From contig NC_081415.1 in assembly GCF_030272615.1 (NCBI RefSeq), forward strand, positions 105,229,796-105,289,795: DNA of 60,000 nt, given 5' to 3'. How positions within the stretch are numbered: position 1 is the stretch's first letter; the number at the start of each line of letters is the position of its first letter. A model generated the notes under the pieces. It was given only the letters and a program-made list of their open reading frames with translations, searched no databases and was not told the origin of the DNA. Positions 44,387-57,076 of the stretch are shown piece after piece. Origin of the DNA: Cryptomeria japonica (taxonomy: Eukaryota; Streptophyta; Pinopsida; Cupressales; Cupressaceae). The translations under genes and the position numbers were made by a program.

Positions 44387-47300
44387 ATTGCTGTAGATAG
44401 AGTCACTGAGATTGAAGCTCCTTCTCAATCAGGGTTCCATTTTCCACAACACCAAGTCTGTCTTTGAAGTATTCGAACTTCACCCTGGATAACGGTTTGG
44501 TAAGGATGTCCGCAGTCTGTTCTTCTGTGCTAATGTACTTTAGATGAATGGCGCCTCTTTGCACCATGTCCCGAATGAAATGATAGTGTGTTTCCACATG
44601 TTTGGATCGATCATGAAATACGGGATTTACTGACATCTTTATACAGCTTTGATTATCACAATGAATGGTGGTAGGACCACTAGCTTGACCAAATAATCCA
44701 ACAAGGAGCTTGCGAAGCCACACTGCTTCTCTGGATGCAACAAATGTGGCAATGTACTCAGCTTCTGCAGTGCTTAATGCTACCGAAGATTGCTTTCTAC
44801 ATGCCCAAGAGATCACTGCAGAGCCTAAGTTGAAGCAGATCCTTGAAGTACTTTTCTTGTCCTTGACACTTCCTGCCCAATCTGAATCTGAGTAGCCTTC
44901 CAAGAGGATTGAGGTATTAAGTGAATACTTCAGCCCATAACCAATCGTGCCACGTAGGTATCTTAGGATGTGCTTAGCAGCAACTAGGTGAACAAGTTTA
45001 GGTAAGCTCATGAACTGGCTGAGAGCATTCACAGCATAACAGATATCTGGCCTAGTATTGACTAGGTACATCAGGGAACCAATCAACTGCCTGTACTCAG
45101 ATGGATCTGCAAAATCCGAGTTAGCTACAAAAACACTTAACTTCTTTAAGTTAGATTTCATAGGAGTATGCATAGGTTTACAATCTATCATTCTAAATCT
45201 TTTCAAAATATCAATAGTATATTTTCCTTGACTTAGAAAAATTTCATTGGATCTTTGCCATACTTCTAACCTTAGGAAGTAGTGCATTAGACCTAAATCC
45301 TTCATTTCAAATTCTGAGGCTAATTCCTTCTTACATCTTATGATTAATTTACTTTCACCAATGAGAAATAAATCATCCACATACAAAACTAAAATAAGCA
45401 TCTCATCATTATAAACTTTCAAGTAAATGTTAGCATCAACATCATTCTTGCAAAATCCTAAGCTTAGTAAGTACTTATCAATTCTTTCATACCAAGCACG
45501 AGGACCCTGTTTGAGCCCATATAAGGCTTTCTTCAACCTGCAAACATGAGAATCTCTTTTATGGATTACATAACCTTCTGGTTGCTCAATATAGACTTTC
45601 TCCTGAATGACACCATTGAGGAAGGCTGTCTTAATGTCCATTTGATGCAGCTCCCAACCTTTGGCTACAGCAATAGCTATTATAGATCTAATAGAGGTAT
45701 ATCTAGCAACAGGGGCAAAAGTTTCTTCATAATCTATTCCTTCCTTTTGAGAGAAACCACGAGCTACAAACCTAGCTTTATATTTTTCGATACTACCATC
45801 AACATTATGCTTAATTTTAAACAACCATTTAGAGGAAACAACAGACTTACCTTTGGGTCTGGGTACAATGTCCCAAACATCATTCTTGATGATAGACCCA
45901 TACTCTTCATCCATGGCTAATTTCCAAGCATAATGGGACATAGCTTCTTCGACATTGTGAGGTTCAGACTCAATGATATTGCACATCACAGAAATGTAGT
46001 TGACGTGATTCTGGAATCTCTTGCTATCTCTAAAGGTTCCTCTGGGAGCAGTAAAACCTTCAGCATCTTGAATCGTGTTTCTAACGCAAAGTGGTCTCTT
46101 CTTGCAGACCACAATATCCTGAGGTATATCGGTAGGGAGCATAGGCTCTGATGAGTCATTTTGAACTTACCGATCTAGAAGGTCAGTAGGCTCCTCTTGT
46201 ATCTCAGGGTTAGCATCAACTATTGAATCTTGATTTTCAATTTCCATATCATTATTGTTGGATAATGAACCTTTAGATCTTTTGAAAGCAATATCTTCTT
46301 CAAAAGTTATATCTCTACTTACCTCAACATACCTTGATCTGAAATGTAAATCCTGAAAGCTTCGGAAGATTTGCTGTATCCCACTAAGATGCCTTTCTTT
46401 CCAGATGGATCCAACTTGGTTCGTTTTTCTTTAGGCACATGAACATACACTGGGCTCCCGAATATCCTTAGATGACTGATGTCAGGTTTGATTCCTGTAA
46501 AGGCTTCTTCGGGAGTCACATCCTTTAGGGCGCGATGAGGACATCTATTTTGAATATACATTGCTGTTTTGGATGCTTCCGCCCATAGAAAAGGTTGCAG
46601 GTCTTGATCATGGATCATGGCTCTTGCAGTTCAACAATGGTCCTGTTCTTTCTTTCAGCAACTCCATTTTGCTGAGGATTGTAGGGAACACAAAACTCCC
46701 TCTTAATTCCTGCTTTAATACAAAAGTCATAAAAACTATTGGAGGTGTATTCACCTCCATTGTCAGACCTCATACATTTGATTCGGTTTCCTATAGTGTT
46801 TTCAACTAAGGCTTTGAATTCTTTAAATCTGTTTAGGACTTCTTCAGACTCTTTAGATTTAAGAAAATAGATCCATGTTTTTCTAGAGAAATCATCTATG
46901 AAGATAACATAATATAGGAAACTGCTAGGAGATGCTACAGACATAGGACCACATAAATCTGAATGAATAAGTTCTAACCTTTCTTTAGCCCTACTATCGC
47001 TTTTATGAAAAGGATTCTTCACATTCTTGCCCATTGCACAACCTTTACAAGCATCATCATGAGATAAACTGAGTTTAGGCATACCTTTAACCATTTTACC
47101 AAGAGTGGGAAGAGCTTGAAAGTGTAGATGTCCCAGTCTTCTATGCCATAGCTCGCATGATTCAGGGGTCTCATGAATGAGAGCTTGAGTTGGATTAGCT
47201 GCAAGCTTATATAAACTATCACATCTATTTCCAATAATACTAGCAGATTTGAAATGAGATTTCTTAGGCCAAGCGAGTACTTTCCCTTCAGAGAATGCTA

Positions 47301-47533
47301 TTTGCAAACCCTTATCTTCTAAGGCAGAAATGGAAATAAGATTTCTTTTAATACCAGGTACAAAGAGAATATCACAGAGTTGTAAGGAAATACCAGAATC
47401 TAGTTTTAAAGAGGTAGTACCAGAACCTTTTATCGAGTATCGAGCATCATCACCGATTACTACATGAAGGTTGGTGTCTTTTTCAATCAGATCTGAAAGA
47501 TGCTCACGAAAACTTGAGATGTGTCTGGAGGCA

Positions 47534-48086
47534 TGTAATGTCCCCTAATTGGTTAACATAAGTTTTAACCGTAATTAATCAATTTCCAATATATTTATAA
47601 CTTAACTAAATCGATTAAGAGACAAAACTATCTTAACATGAATCCAACCTAGGATGTTCTACCCTTTTTGTAGCCTATCAAGTACTAGCTATCTTATCAT
47701 ACTAAATAATTAATCCTATTTTTGATATGTAAATCATTTACGCCTTTTAATTAATAAATACTTATTATTATCAACTAATTAATAAATACTTTGTTTTGGT
47801 GATTTAATAATATTTATTAATTTACTAATTAATTTGTAATGTCCCCTACCTGATTAACATAATTAATCTATCTCAATATACTAATATTGGTTGATTGAGA
47901 GACTAAACATAAAGTCAGACAGTGATATCTTTCAATTTATTGGTTATTAACAAGTACTTATGTAATTTTCCTCATTAGACGATCCTCATTAGACAATTAA
48001 TCTTGTTATTCTTGTTATTGACTATTTACTAAGAGTTCTTTCTAATTCTTATTGATCTTATATTATTATTTCTTTGATCAAACATC

Positions 48087-48125
<39 letters not shown>

Positions 48126-49502
48126 ATTTATTATGTATTAGCTTATTACCCTTTGTGTGAATCCTTAATACTACCATTGCTTATTAATCATATATATATA
48201 TATAGTGCTAGTAAAGGCAGACATATCTGACACATGTCAGATCTGGTCTACCATTGTTTGCTGTCCATATCAATATGATTATTGAATTCTGCCTAAAGAC
48301 ATTTTCGGACTCATATATTAAGAAAATTCATATGAATGTAAATCATTATTTTTGTTCACTGTTATTAATATTAAACGGGTCATTATGTTTAGTCCCGATT
48401 TATCAATAACCTGTAGCAATGTATCAATTCATAATTTACTTTATCCTTATGTCTTATGATTATCATTTCAGTTTGACTGAATACGAATTCATTAGAAATT
48501 GCTTGCTAAATCTATGCTGCGATTTATTTCATATTATCTAATCCTAGACATGCTGTATCTTACTGTATATTTAATAACAGATTATCATCAGATTTATATG
48601 CTTGAGAAATCTGTATGTGTGTATACCTATCTGCTATGTGTCCTATATGTTCAGTTTGCTATAGACACTGACTGCTTAGTATTAACTCCTTGTTGTATCG
48701 AGCTGTAGTATATATATTTTCAATCTTATCTGTTCTCTTCTATCTCCCTTTTGGTCGGCCACCAGTTGTATATCCAACACGAGTCTAATAGCCATGGTCT
48801 ATATATTTACGGATGCTTGTATGTTATTCGCACCTCTGATCTGCTGTGTAGTATCCACTATGTATCGTTGTATCTTTAAGGGTACTGACTGCTGTATATA
48901 TATATTCACCTCTTACCTTTATCGCTGTGTTATATTATCTTCACCGACTGCAGAATATATTATAGAATGTTGTATATGGTATTAATTCCTTGTCCGTATT
49001 CCCTTTTCCCCATTCTTCAAAAATGAAAACCCCAATATATATGAAGCTCGATGGGTTTTATAGAAGTCATGACTAGCCTAAGAGACGCCACGCCTCATAT
49101 ACTATGATGGTTTGTTAGAGACCGATCAATATAATCGGTGATATGTTAAATCGAAATCATATTAGACAATCGGTTATAAACAACCGATGATTATAAACCA
49201 TCCAAGCAACCTGATGACAAGGATGGAATCGGTTATGAGGGCATTAGTAATATTAATTGTATTAACATTATTAAATCCTATTAATAAAATGTGATTCACA
49301 TATTACTAAATAATTTTTGTATAATAATTTTCAATATTAATTTGTGAATAATAATAATAATATTTAATACTTAAATATTAATAAATAATATTTAATAATT
49401 AAATATTAATAATTTCAAATAATCATTTGTTGATTATATTAGTCTATAATAATAATTGTTTCATTTAGATTTATAAATAACGATCAAGGAGGTGACATGA
49501 CA
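47534..49502. mobile_element. Element J: TG...CA unit (probable solo LTR) with TSD AGGCA, inside F
   Basis: It starts TGTAATGTCCCC and ends GGTGACATGACA. The TSD AGGCA is at 47529-47533 and 49503-49507. The ends form a 12-bp imperfect inverted repeat. The start motif recurs at 47835 with similar following sequence, so the first ~300 bp look duplicated. The rest is AT-rich with many TATATATA words and no coding. The termini match the LTR family of H (Ty3/gypsy-like by its PPT context). Confidence 0.85.
48091..48122. repeat. (TA)n microsatellite in J
   Basis: About 16 uninterrupted TA units. Confidence 0.95.
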
Positions 49503-50465
49503 AGGCACCACTGTCAAGTATCCACGTAATACTGTCCGTAGGAACATTGCTGGATAGAGTAGAGATAAGAAGATAATCCTCACTTTGTTTGACAACTTCA
49601 TTTAAATTGACTTCCCTTTCCTTCGGATCATTCTGACAATCTTTGGCATAGTGACCATACTTATCACATCTGAAGCAACGAATGTGAGAGGAATCTCTTG
49701 ACTTCTTCCTTGGATCATAGGAGGAGGATCTAAAATCTTTGCTTCTCTTTTCTTTCTTCCAATGTCCACCTTTCCTAGATTTAGCTAAGAGAACATGATT
49801 ATCTTTGTGAGAGTTCTTGAGTTTTCCTCTTACCTCAATTCGAGATTCCTCTTCGATGCAATCAGATTGAAGATGCTCAAAGTTGGGACGATCAGCTTTT
49901 TCACAAAATACTATGAATGAATGGTTCCCATTCATCAGGTAGACCATTTAATGCAATCATAACAAGATCTTTGTCCGAGATTTGGCAATCAAGAGTGCTT
50001 AGCTTGTCCTTTAGTTCATTGATCTTCATGAAGTAGGCTATGATTGAGTCTTCTTCTTTCATTTTTATGTGAAGAAGCTGCTGTCTTAGTGCAAGTGCCC
50101 TGCTGAGGTTGTTGACTTCATACATCCCTTCCAAGTGTTTGATCATTTCCCTGGCAGACACAAACTTTGATATGACAGTGACAAGATGATTCTTGATGGA
50201 TTCAATTACAATCCTCCTAGCCTTGAGGGAATCTTTCTTGAACTGTTTCAGTTCTTCAGCATCTTCTGGAGGAGACAACCCTTCTTCTACAAATTTCAGC
50301 ACATCATTCTCTTCAAGGATCAATAGAATACAAACCTTCCAAGCAGCAAAATCAATGGCTCCCTCAAGTCTATCTTCAGTCTTCAAACCTGACATTTTAA
50401 TCTGAAAACAAACAGCAGCTATATGCAACAAATGATTTACTAAAATCAGAAGTTAGTAACACCTT

Positions 50466-50478
50466 AGCTCTGATACCA
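50466..50478 (-). other. Primer-binding site of element F
   Basis: The minus strand reads TGGTATCAGAGCT, the standard initiator tRNA-Met PBS of plant copia elements. Confidence 0.9.
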
Positions 50479-51139
50479 TGTCAATTTTTTGACCCAGATT
50501 AGTAATCAGTTTATCAGTATTTAATTATTTGCTAATATTAAGGAAAGTAATGACAGAATGAAAGTAAGTGCATAGAAGACAAACACAAATACCCTGGGAA
50601 AATCTCCAAGGAGGAAAAACCCAGCACTAAAGACCCACAGGTCAGATTATGTATTCAATCTGAATTGTACCAATACAATAGTTAGCTGAACTCTTCAGCC
50701 TCTTATCAGATTTGCATGTTTAATGGTCAGATCTGCCCTTCTAATTATTCCAAGTCTGCATCAAATCTGCTCTCTAATAGAATTCTGGAACAACCGATGC
50801 CTTTGACCTTCTTGGATGATTTCGCCCAGTTTTACTTCTCAAATTCGCATGCTTAGTTGCAGAGGTATTTCGCTTTGCAAGAGGGAAAATGAGAATGTGT
50901 TTGTGTTTGGTAAATGATCATTATTTATATGATCATTTAACCCACATACCCTTTAAGTCAGCCTCCATTTACATATTCATTTTGGCGCCAATTTAATGTG
51001 GCGCGGTGAATGGGGCTGGTCTTTGTTTTAGGGCCACGTAAACCCTTTTTGGGGCCCGTCCTCCACATTATGCTTAAGGGAAGGGGTTCGGATGTTGCCT
51101 TAGGGCAATCCGAACCCTCTTTCCTAGTTACAAACAATA
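50479..51139 (-). repeat. 5' LTR of element F (661 bp)
   Basis: Same length as the 3' LTR, with scattered substitutions. It begins TGTCAATTTTTTGACCC and ends TTACAAACAATA, a degenerate CA end. Confidence 0.95.
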
Positions 51140-51144
51140 GGCGT

Positions 51145-51414
51145 GCCTAGGTAACTTTATGACTTTTAAATTGGAATTAAATAATCTTCCTTTATAAAGT
51201 ACTTCTATAAAATATTTCTATTTTTAGAATAAAGTAACTTTGTAATGAAATATGATAAAGTACAAATGAAATAAGCTATCCAAGGCCAAAAATGGCTAAG
51301 TATGGATCCCCTTGGTAGTATTAACATCTCCTGTCCACTAAATTTCACTTGCGAAGATGGCTAACAGGCAAATCCATGCTCTTGAGTGATCACTAGGAAA
51401 GTGGGGACATTACA
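51145..51414 (-). repeat. Start of LTR H (TGTAATGTCCCC-type), interrupted by F
   Basis: The minus strand begins TGTAATGTCCCCACTTTCC at 51414. Directly outside lies a purine-rich tract (51415-51429, CCAAGAAGGGAGGAC in the sense), the usual context of a 3' LTR in plant Ty3/gypsy elements. The LTR continues left past F into 43485 and below. Its far end is not resolved. Confidence 0.7.
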
Positions 51415-51442
51415 GTCCTCCCTTCTTGGAATTGTTTGTCCT

Positions 51443-52244
51443 CTAGCAATCTGCACCTTCATAATGACAACTAATTCCTGGATCCCATACCAATATAAGA
51501 AATGTTGCTACACCAAACTGCTGCACTACTCTGATATAAACATCTGTACACCCTAAGTGAAGCAACTCATCATGGATCCATCGAAGGAATTCACCAAGAA
51601 ATGCAGCACACCTGTCAATGCTAGGTTCCCAAATCTCTATGCTGTTACATCCATCCATCATGCCAATCCTCATTAAGCTGCTGCAATGAATCAAGACATC
51701 ATCTATCCAATTGAGAATTTCACTCCAAATTTAGCCACAATTACTACCAACAATCAATGCTGTTTGGAATTCATGGATGAGTCAATCTTTAGCAGGGAAA
51801 GTGCGATGAATATGTCATTAAGACCCCCAAACAGCTGCTGCAACTTTACCTATATTTCCACAAGTTAGTGTGCCTCCATTGGAGGTTGCTAGGTAAATGT
51901 TTTGTTTAGCCATGCAACCAACGAAGTCCCTTACATTTTGATCCTCATAGCCCAATGTAATATCTAAGAAGACTGAATCTCTAATTAATAAGTATGTCTT
52001 TGCTCTATCATATGAAAGAGGTGACAAGTCCATTGATGAATGGGAGATGTTTCTATTTCTCAACAAAGACAGGCTTTTTGTGGCTGGTCCACTATGTGTG
52101 CAACCAAATATCTCATCTACTCTAGGTAGGGAAGGATCAACTTCACACTTGATCATCCCAACTTGAATGTTCTCAATCCAGGGTTCAAAGTTTAATTCAT
52201 GAGATGAAAGAGAATTGCTGATCAAGCTCAGAAAATCAGAAGTA
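51443..52244 (-). pseudogene. Decayed reading frame of H ending at the PPT, cut by G
   Basis: Open pieces: 52225-51818 with segments NFEPWIENIQVGMIKCEVD, VDEIFGCTHSGP and SYDRAKTYLLIRDSVFLD, then after stops 51694-51443 with DRCAAFLGEFLRWIHDELL and ISCHYEGADC. The last stop (51443-51445) is 14 bp from the polypurine tract. Joining across G (TSD near TACTT) keeps the frame open for at least ~12 codons. I do not recognise the protein, and it lacks pol motifs. It could be a captured host gene or an extra ORF of H. Confidence 0.45.
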
Positions 52245-52249
52245 TACTT

Positions 52250-52696
52250 TGTTGGATTTTGCCAAGATCAAGGGCACAATGAAAAGCATAAAAGAGACAA
52301 TAGAATGACAAGAACAAACTGTATTCTCATCAATATAAAAATGATCAACTGGATTAACCAATACAATGAATAGAGGCCTGCTTATATAGGCAAGGCCATA
52401 TGGATGTATGAGCACACAAATATGACATGTGGCTCAATGAGAAACAAGGGTAGGTAAGAAATACTAAGGGTAGGTAGGAGAAATAATATAATATTCCACA
52501 AGAGGTGGATGACCCACCGAATGTGGAGTGTAATAGCAAAATAAGACCACAAAAGGTGGAATTTCTCCTTTAAGCTCTATCCCTAAGTGCACACTTCCCT
52601 AAGTGTCTCAATTCCAAACTACGAAGAGATGCATTATCCTAAGTTAACTTAAGTAAGTGTAATAATATCCAAAGTGAATATTTATTTACACCAACA
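52250..52696 (-). repeat. 3' LTR of element G (447 bp)
   Basis: TGTTGGATTTTGCCAAG ... TTTACACCAACA on the plus strand. A TATA box, CCTATATAAGC, lies on the minus strand near 52385. Confidence 0.97.
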
Positions 52697-52708
52697 CCCC
52701 CCCTTAAG
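52697..52708 (-). other. Polypurine tract of element G
   Basis: The minus strand reads CTTAAGGGGGGG directly before the 3' LTR. Confidence 0.85.
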
Positions 52709-52963
52709 TGCAACTTAGGGGAATGAAGACTCAAGTCAACAATGCAAGATGGGTCCCGGCTATTAGGCCATGATAGGTACCCATGTACAATATGCAAATG
52801 CAAGCAAAACTATGCAATGCAATCTCTCACAAACGGAGAAAGGGAGAAAACCCAGTGGGAAAAAACTCCCCCCCAAAAGAGAGATGAATGTACAAAAGAC
52901 TCTCAAAGAAGAAGGACAAAACCTCAGAGGAAAAAGTCCCCCCCATAAGAGAGGAAGGAGAAG
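52709..52963 (-). other. 3' UTR of element G
   Basis: Non-coding, between the full-length pol stop (52964) and the PPT. It contains repeats of GGGAGAAAA/GGAAAAA followed by ACTCCCCCCC on the plus strand. Confidence 0.6.
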
Positions 52964-55900
52964 TCAGCTGACCCCCCCTAATGACACATCCCGCACCCCC
53001 AAGAGAGCTCGCAACTGCTGGAACTTACTCTCGGTGAAAGGTTTGGTGAATATGTCAGCAACCTACTCTGCTGTAGGACAATACTGCAAATCAATGACTT
53101 GCTCCTGGATGAGCTCTCGGATATAGTGCATATGAATCTCGATGTGTTTGGTCCGCTGGTGCTGGACCGGGTCCTTCGAGATTGCAATGGCACTCTGATT
53201 GTCGCAATGTAGAACTGTCGGCTGTGGAGTGGTGAAACCAAACTCTGTGAGAATCTGCTGGAGCCAAATGGTCTCAGTCGCTGCGTTAACAGCGCCTCGA
53301 TACTCAGTATCAGTCGAAGAGAGAGCAATAGCATGTTGCTTCTTGCTCTGCCAACAAATGGGGCCTGAACCAAGGTGAAAACTGTAACCAGAAGTAGACT
53401 TACGATCAACTAGATCGCCAGCCCAATCGGAGTCTGTGTAACCAACCAAGTGAAGTCCTGTGCCTGCTGCATAGTGAATCCCATAGTGATTTGTACCCTG
53501 GATGTAATGTAGAATGCGTTTGGCGGCTTTCCAATGAAGCTCATGTGGTTCCTGCATGAAGCGGGAAACCATGCCAACTGCAAATGAAATATCAGGGCGT
53601 GTATGAGTCAAGTAGATGAGACTACCCACAAGCCGACGATACAAGTTGGCATCAACTGGTGGAGAAGAACACTGAGCCTCAAGCTTGACTCCTGAAAGAA
53701 AGGGAGTCAGGGCAGGCTTACAATCAGCCATATGAAAGCGTGCAAGTAGATCAAGAGCATACTTGGGCTGCGATAGTGTGATCCCGGAAGGTGATTGTGA
53801 AATCTCTATCCCGAGAAAGTAGTGCAAAGGACCCAAGTCAGTCATAGCAAATTTGTCATGCAAAGCAGATTTGACCCTGCTAATGATGGATGAAGTACTC
53901 CTAGTAATGATCAAGTCATCAACATAGAGCACAAGTATCAAGTGAGAGTCATCCTGTCGCAAAATGTAAACATTCGGATCGGAATGACACCTGGTGAACC
54001 CGGCGGAGAGAAGAAAGGAATCCATCTTGGCGTACCAAGCCCTGGGGGCCTGCTTAAGGCCATAGAGAGATTTCCTTAGTCTGCAAACCAAGGAAGTATC
54101 CTGGATGAAACCCTGTGGCTGCTCCATATAAATCTCCTCATCAAGATCACCATGAAGAAAAGCACTCTTCACATCCATCTGATGTACAGCCCAACCATGA
54201 GCTGCAGCAATAGCAAGTGTCAAACGAATGGAGTTCATCTTGGCTACGGGTGCAAAGGTTTCAGTATAGTCAACACCTGCAACCTGCGAGAAACCTTTTG
54301 CAACAAGCCGAGCCTTATACTTATCTACACTACCATCCGCTGCAAACTTGGTCCGATAGATCCACTTACATCGAACCATCTTTCTCCCCTTAGGGAGATG
54401 GACAAGATCCCATGTGTTGTTCCTTATCAAGGAACTATACTCTTCCTCCATAGCTTGGTCCCACTCAATAACCCCTGATGCTTCCCTAAATGTTTGTGGA
54501 TCGGAAGCGGTAGCAATGAATGCATGTGGAAGATCTTGATGTTGTGATTGAGTTCTCCGTGTATCCGAAGGATCCCCAACAAGAGAACTCGCGGACTCAA
54601 GTGTCTGTCGAGCCCAACGAGGTCTGGGTGGAGGGGGAGAACGAGGCTCCTCAACTGCAAGTGGACCCTGCGGAGGTGGAACCCTGCGAGTCGTAGTTGA
54701 GGGAGTCTCATCATCAGAATCACTAACATCACTATCCACAATGGAGGAAGGTGGAGTAGGTAGAGAGGCTAAGCTAGGAGAGCTTTCCTCAAAGTGAACA
54801 CTCCTCTCAATGAATACCTCATGTGTCTCTGGATCCATCAATCTGTATGCCTTAACACCCTCAGGATATCCAACAAATATGCAAGGCCGACTCTGTGGTT
54901 CCAATGCCTTGCGTTTCTGTGGAGGTATGCGAGCCCATGCTGGACACCCAAAGACTCTGAAATGTCTCACAATCGGTTTCCTACCAGCCCAAGCTTCAAA
55001 AGGAGTAATACCTTGCAAAGCTTTGTGAGGAACCCGGTTCTGGATGTGTGTGGCACAACTGATAGCCTCTGCCCAAAAGGCGGGATCAAGAGAACGTGCA
55101 TGAATCATACAGCTAGCCATTTCTTTGAGAGTTCTATTCTTGCGTTCTGCAACCCCGTTCTGCTGTGGAGTGTATGCAACAGAATGCTGAAGATCAATCC
55201 CCTCAAAGGTACAAAAATCCTCAAGTCTCTTGTTCACATATTCCCTTCCATTATCCGTGCGAAGAATCTTGACCACTTTCCCTGATTGCTTCTCCACACG
55301 AGTCTTGAAGTCCTGAAATCTGTCAAATAATTCACTCTTATGAATGAGAAAGTAGACCCAAGTGAAGCGGGAGTAGTCATCAATGAAGGTAAGAACATAG
55401 CGGGCCTTACTGAATGAAGGTGCTGGAAATGGACCTGCTATATCACTGTGAACAAGTTGAAGAACTTCCAAAGCTCTCCAAGTTTTCTCTTTATCAAACT
55501 TCTCTTTGGGATGCTTGCCCATGGAACAACCTGAACATACACCCTCTGAAAAACTGATTCGAGGAAGACCTTTGACCATGTCTTTAGTGCTTAGCTGTTG
55601 AAGATAGCGGTAGTTGAGGTGACCAAACCGCTCATGCCATAGCTTACTTTCTGAATTTGAATGAGTAAGCAAGGCCCTAGAAGGTGAAATTGGCACAAAG
55701 TGGGAGAATGAATAAAGTCTAGAGTTGTCATTGACTTGTCCCACTGCTACCAAGGCATCATCATCAAGTTCCTTTACCACAACTGAATTTGGGGTAAACT
55801 CAACCTTTTTCCCATTCCCATAGTGAGTGATTTGGTAGATGGAGAGAAGGTTGGTAGACAAGTTAGGAACATAGAGAACATTCTCAAATGTTCCATCATC

Positions 55901-57076
55901 CATGTCAAATGAACCTTTCCCTTCAACCTCTACTTTTGTGTCATCACCTATGTAAATGTGAGGTACCTTAGATGGCTCCAATGAAGAAAACTGCTCTTTT
56001 GTAGAACCCATGTGATATGAGGCACCTGAGTCAAGTATCCATTGTTGTGAAGAACCTGTTGTAACCACAAATGCTTGCCCTTTTCCCTTAGACTGTGAGG
56101 AAGAGGAAGGAGTTGAATCCTTCTTTGTGTAGGCGGATGGCAAGTTGATGTTGTTTTTCTTGAGAAGATTGGTTAACTCATCAACTTGCTTTGCGTGGCA
56201 TCGATGCTCATCATGACCATACTTTTTGCAATATGCACAAGTTGGTTTATCCTTCTTAGGTGGTGTCCCCTTCTTGGAAGAGGATTGAAAATTGCCTTGT
56301 GATGGAGAGGATGATTGTCCCTTTTCCTGGTGTGGTTGAGACTTAGATTGCTTCTTCTTGTTGGAATCTTTGCGTTGACTTCCTTGATTTCCTTGATTTG
56401 CTACCAAAGCCTTGGACTTTGAAGACTTGAGAAACCCCATGTTCAACAACTTAGATTGTTCCAATATCAACATTTCTGTGAAAGCATCAAATGAAGGCAT
56501 AACATAAGAACTCCCCACTGTCAAACGATGAGTTTGGAAGCTAGATACAAATGCTGCATATTCTGGTGCAAGCTTGTCCAACAAGTTGAATATCAATTGA
56601 GCATCCTTCTTGTCAATTCCACAATCCTTTAGCTTTGCTCTTAGCTCATTTGCTTTGGTTACATAATCTTGGATTGTATCAAAATTCTTGGGATCTAAGT
56701 TGGTGAGCTCATTATCAATCTGATAGCCTCTGATTTCATCAACTTGTCCATACAATTTTTGAAACATATCCCAAGCCTCTTTGATTGTTTTACACTTCTC
56801 AATGTGGAAAATGAGGTCATTTGATACATACTTGCGTAAGGTTCCAAGAGCCATGCAATTCTTTGTGAGCCATTCTAATTGAGCATTTGGATCAGCCTTA
56901 GGATCAGGTGGTGCTGTTATTGTTCCATCTGTGTAGTGTGTGAGACCCTTTTCCATTAGTTTACTCCATACTTTAATTTTCCATGATGCATAATTATGTG
57001 GAGTTAATGGTGGAAACTTATTAGGACTCATTGCAACAAGAATGGAAAGAGCACAAAGAGAGGCACAATCACACAA
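52964..57076 (-). pseudogene. gag-pol: Gag-Pol polyprotein of element G, intact except one TAG near the end
   Basis: Open for 1,337 codons from 57076; the likely start is Met-15 (MSPNKFPPLTPHN). In order: UBN2-type Gag, CCHC knuckle CAYCKKYGHDEHRC near 279, protease WILDSGASYH near 343, integrase zinc motif HERFGHL...CSGCSMGK, catalytic HSDIAG/TDNGREY (~608)/NGVAERKNRT, RT with HQMDVKSAFLHG and LYVDDLIITR (~1051), and RNase H with DSDWAGD and CDNQSAIAIS. The TAG at 53063-53065 sits where the family has Gln before VADIFTKP; about 33 codons follow to the natural stop (52964-52966). RNase H reads SSTDTEY where SSTEAEY is usual. These are the only visible defects, so it is a recent copy. Confidence 0.93.

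Larger units (their letters stand above)
44403..50395 (-). pseudogene. gag-pol: Gag-Pol of element F, frameshifted and split by J
   Basis: Gag starts at Met 50395 (MSGLKTEDRLEG), is frameshifted near 49920, and has the CCHC knuckle CFRCDKYGHYAKDC. The protease site WILDSGA is cut right after Ala by element J; the frame resumes at 47528 with SRHISSF. Integrase (HRRLGHLHF, CKGCAMGK, DFSRKTWIYF, NGVAERKNRT) has a 1-nt deletion near 46625. Another frameshift lies near 46330 and a TAA near 46170. The RT-RNase H part (46142-44403) is one open frame with LYVDDLFLIG, SDSDWAG, CDNQSCIKMS and ADILTKPLS, ending at its natural stop. Confidence 0.92.
43491..51139 (-). mobile_element. Ty1/copia element F, complete with LTRs, TSD GGCGT, carrying insert J
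   Basis: Two 661-bp LTRs (43491-44151 and 50479-51139) are flanked by GGCGT at 43486-43490 and 51140-51144. PBS and PPT are present. Gag-pol is broken by at least four frameshifts or stops and by the 1,969-bp insert J. The terminal CA of the right LTR has mutated to TA. LTR divergence of a few percent indicates an age similar to E. Confidence 0.95.
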
